NCBI RefSeq assembly: GCF_018310695.1
Contig: NZ_JAGXCY010000001.1
Span: 248,001-312,000, forward strand
Direction of reading: 5' to 3'
Length of the DNA: 64,000 nt
Origin: Paenibacillus sp. Marseille-Q4541
Lineage (GTDB): Bacteria > Bacillota > Bacilli > Paenibacillales > Paenibacillaceae
The position numbers and the translations under genes are program-made. How positions within the stretch are numbered: position 1 is the first letter of the stretch; each line of letters opens with the position of its first letter. Of the stretch, positions 63,898 to 64,000 are shown piece after piece. The notes beneath the pieces were generated by a model, which was not told the DNA's origin, did not search any database, and saw only the letters and a program-made list of their open reading frames with translations.

Positions 63898-64000
63898 GGG
63901 ATATCACTCTCCACAAGATAGGTCTTTCTATCTACATATTTATCCAATATATTACATCATAAGTCCCGGAATCTCAAGGTAAAAATTGAATCCGAGCTCA

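Overview
The window looks like chromosome of an endospore-forming Bacillales bacterium, most likely Paenibacillus or a close relative. The reasons are the spoVM and spoVIF genes, a c-di-AMP (ydaO-type) riboswitch, LexA/DinR-type SOS boxes, many TTG and GTG starts behind strong AGGAGG-like ribosome binding sites, and the Bacillus 'ylo' gene order (yicC-remA-gmk-rpoZ-coaBC-priA-def-fmt-rsmB-rlmN-prpC-prkC-rsgA-rpe-spoVM/rpmB-fakA-degV-recG). I see no tRNA, rRNA, CRISPR array, transposase or prophage.

Layout. 1-1.2 kb: the 5' part of a YitT-type membrane protein, behind a long leader that can fold into two mutually exclusive hairpins around a small upstream ORF. 1.3-8.2 kb: accessory genes, namely an exported M14 carboxypeptidase, a two-gene TIR-like/GAF-like operon, a VOC protein, a small LexA-box gene, a frameshifted gene remnant and cysteine synthase. 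8.3-13.1 kb: an XPD/DinG-type helicase, catalase and a GNAT protein. 13.3-15.9 kb: a HTH/substrate-binding regulator divergent from modAB. 16.3-18.8 kb: a c-di-AMP riboswitch driving an NlpC/P60 hydrolase, and two SleB-like hydrolases. 19.0-20.2 kb: a NiaP-like MFS permease.

20.4-28.6 kb: a six-gene minus-strand locus that looks like a synthase-dependent exopolysaccharide system. It has a membrane-anchored glycosidase-like protein, a HEAT-repeat membrane protein, a processive GT2 synthase, a receiver-domain protein with Glu at the phospho-Asp position, a nucleotide-sugar dehydrogenase and a second membrane-anchored TIM-barrel-like protein. It is preceded by a structured leader. 29.3-31.7 kb: an SOS cassette (LexA box, Y-family polymerase, YolD-like protein, SRAP protein).

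31.9-59.5 kb: mainly housekeeping genes on the minus strand. These cover spoVIF, recG, a FakB-like DegV protein with fakA, spoVM, rpe, rsgA, the PASTA kinase/phosphatase pair, the translation-maturation operon (rlmN, rsmB, fmt, def), priA, coaBC, rpoZ, gmk, remA, yicC, a homocysteine methyltransferase/methylene-THF reductase fusion, dapF and a Ca2+-type ATPase. rpmB and a thioesterase are on the plus strand. 59.7-61.5 kb: rqcH broken by a one-base deletion in an A tract. 61.5-63.9 kb: a PHP phosphoesterase, a CysL-like LysR regulator and an unknown protein.

The points most worth following up are the TIR-GAF operon, the exopolysaccharide locus with its atypical receiver and structured leader, the switch-like yitT leader and the two LexA-box units. 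The two homopolymer frameshifts (C8 tract near 7,010 and A5 tract near 60,890) could be real mutations or sequencing errors.
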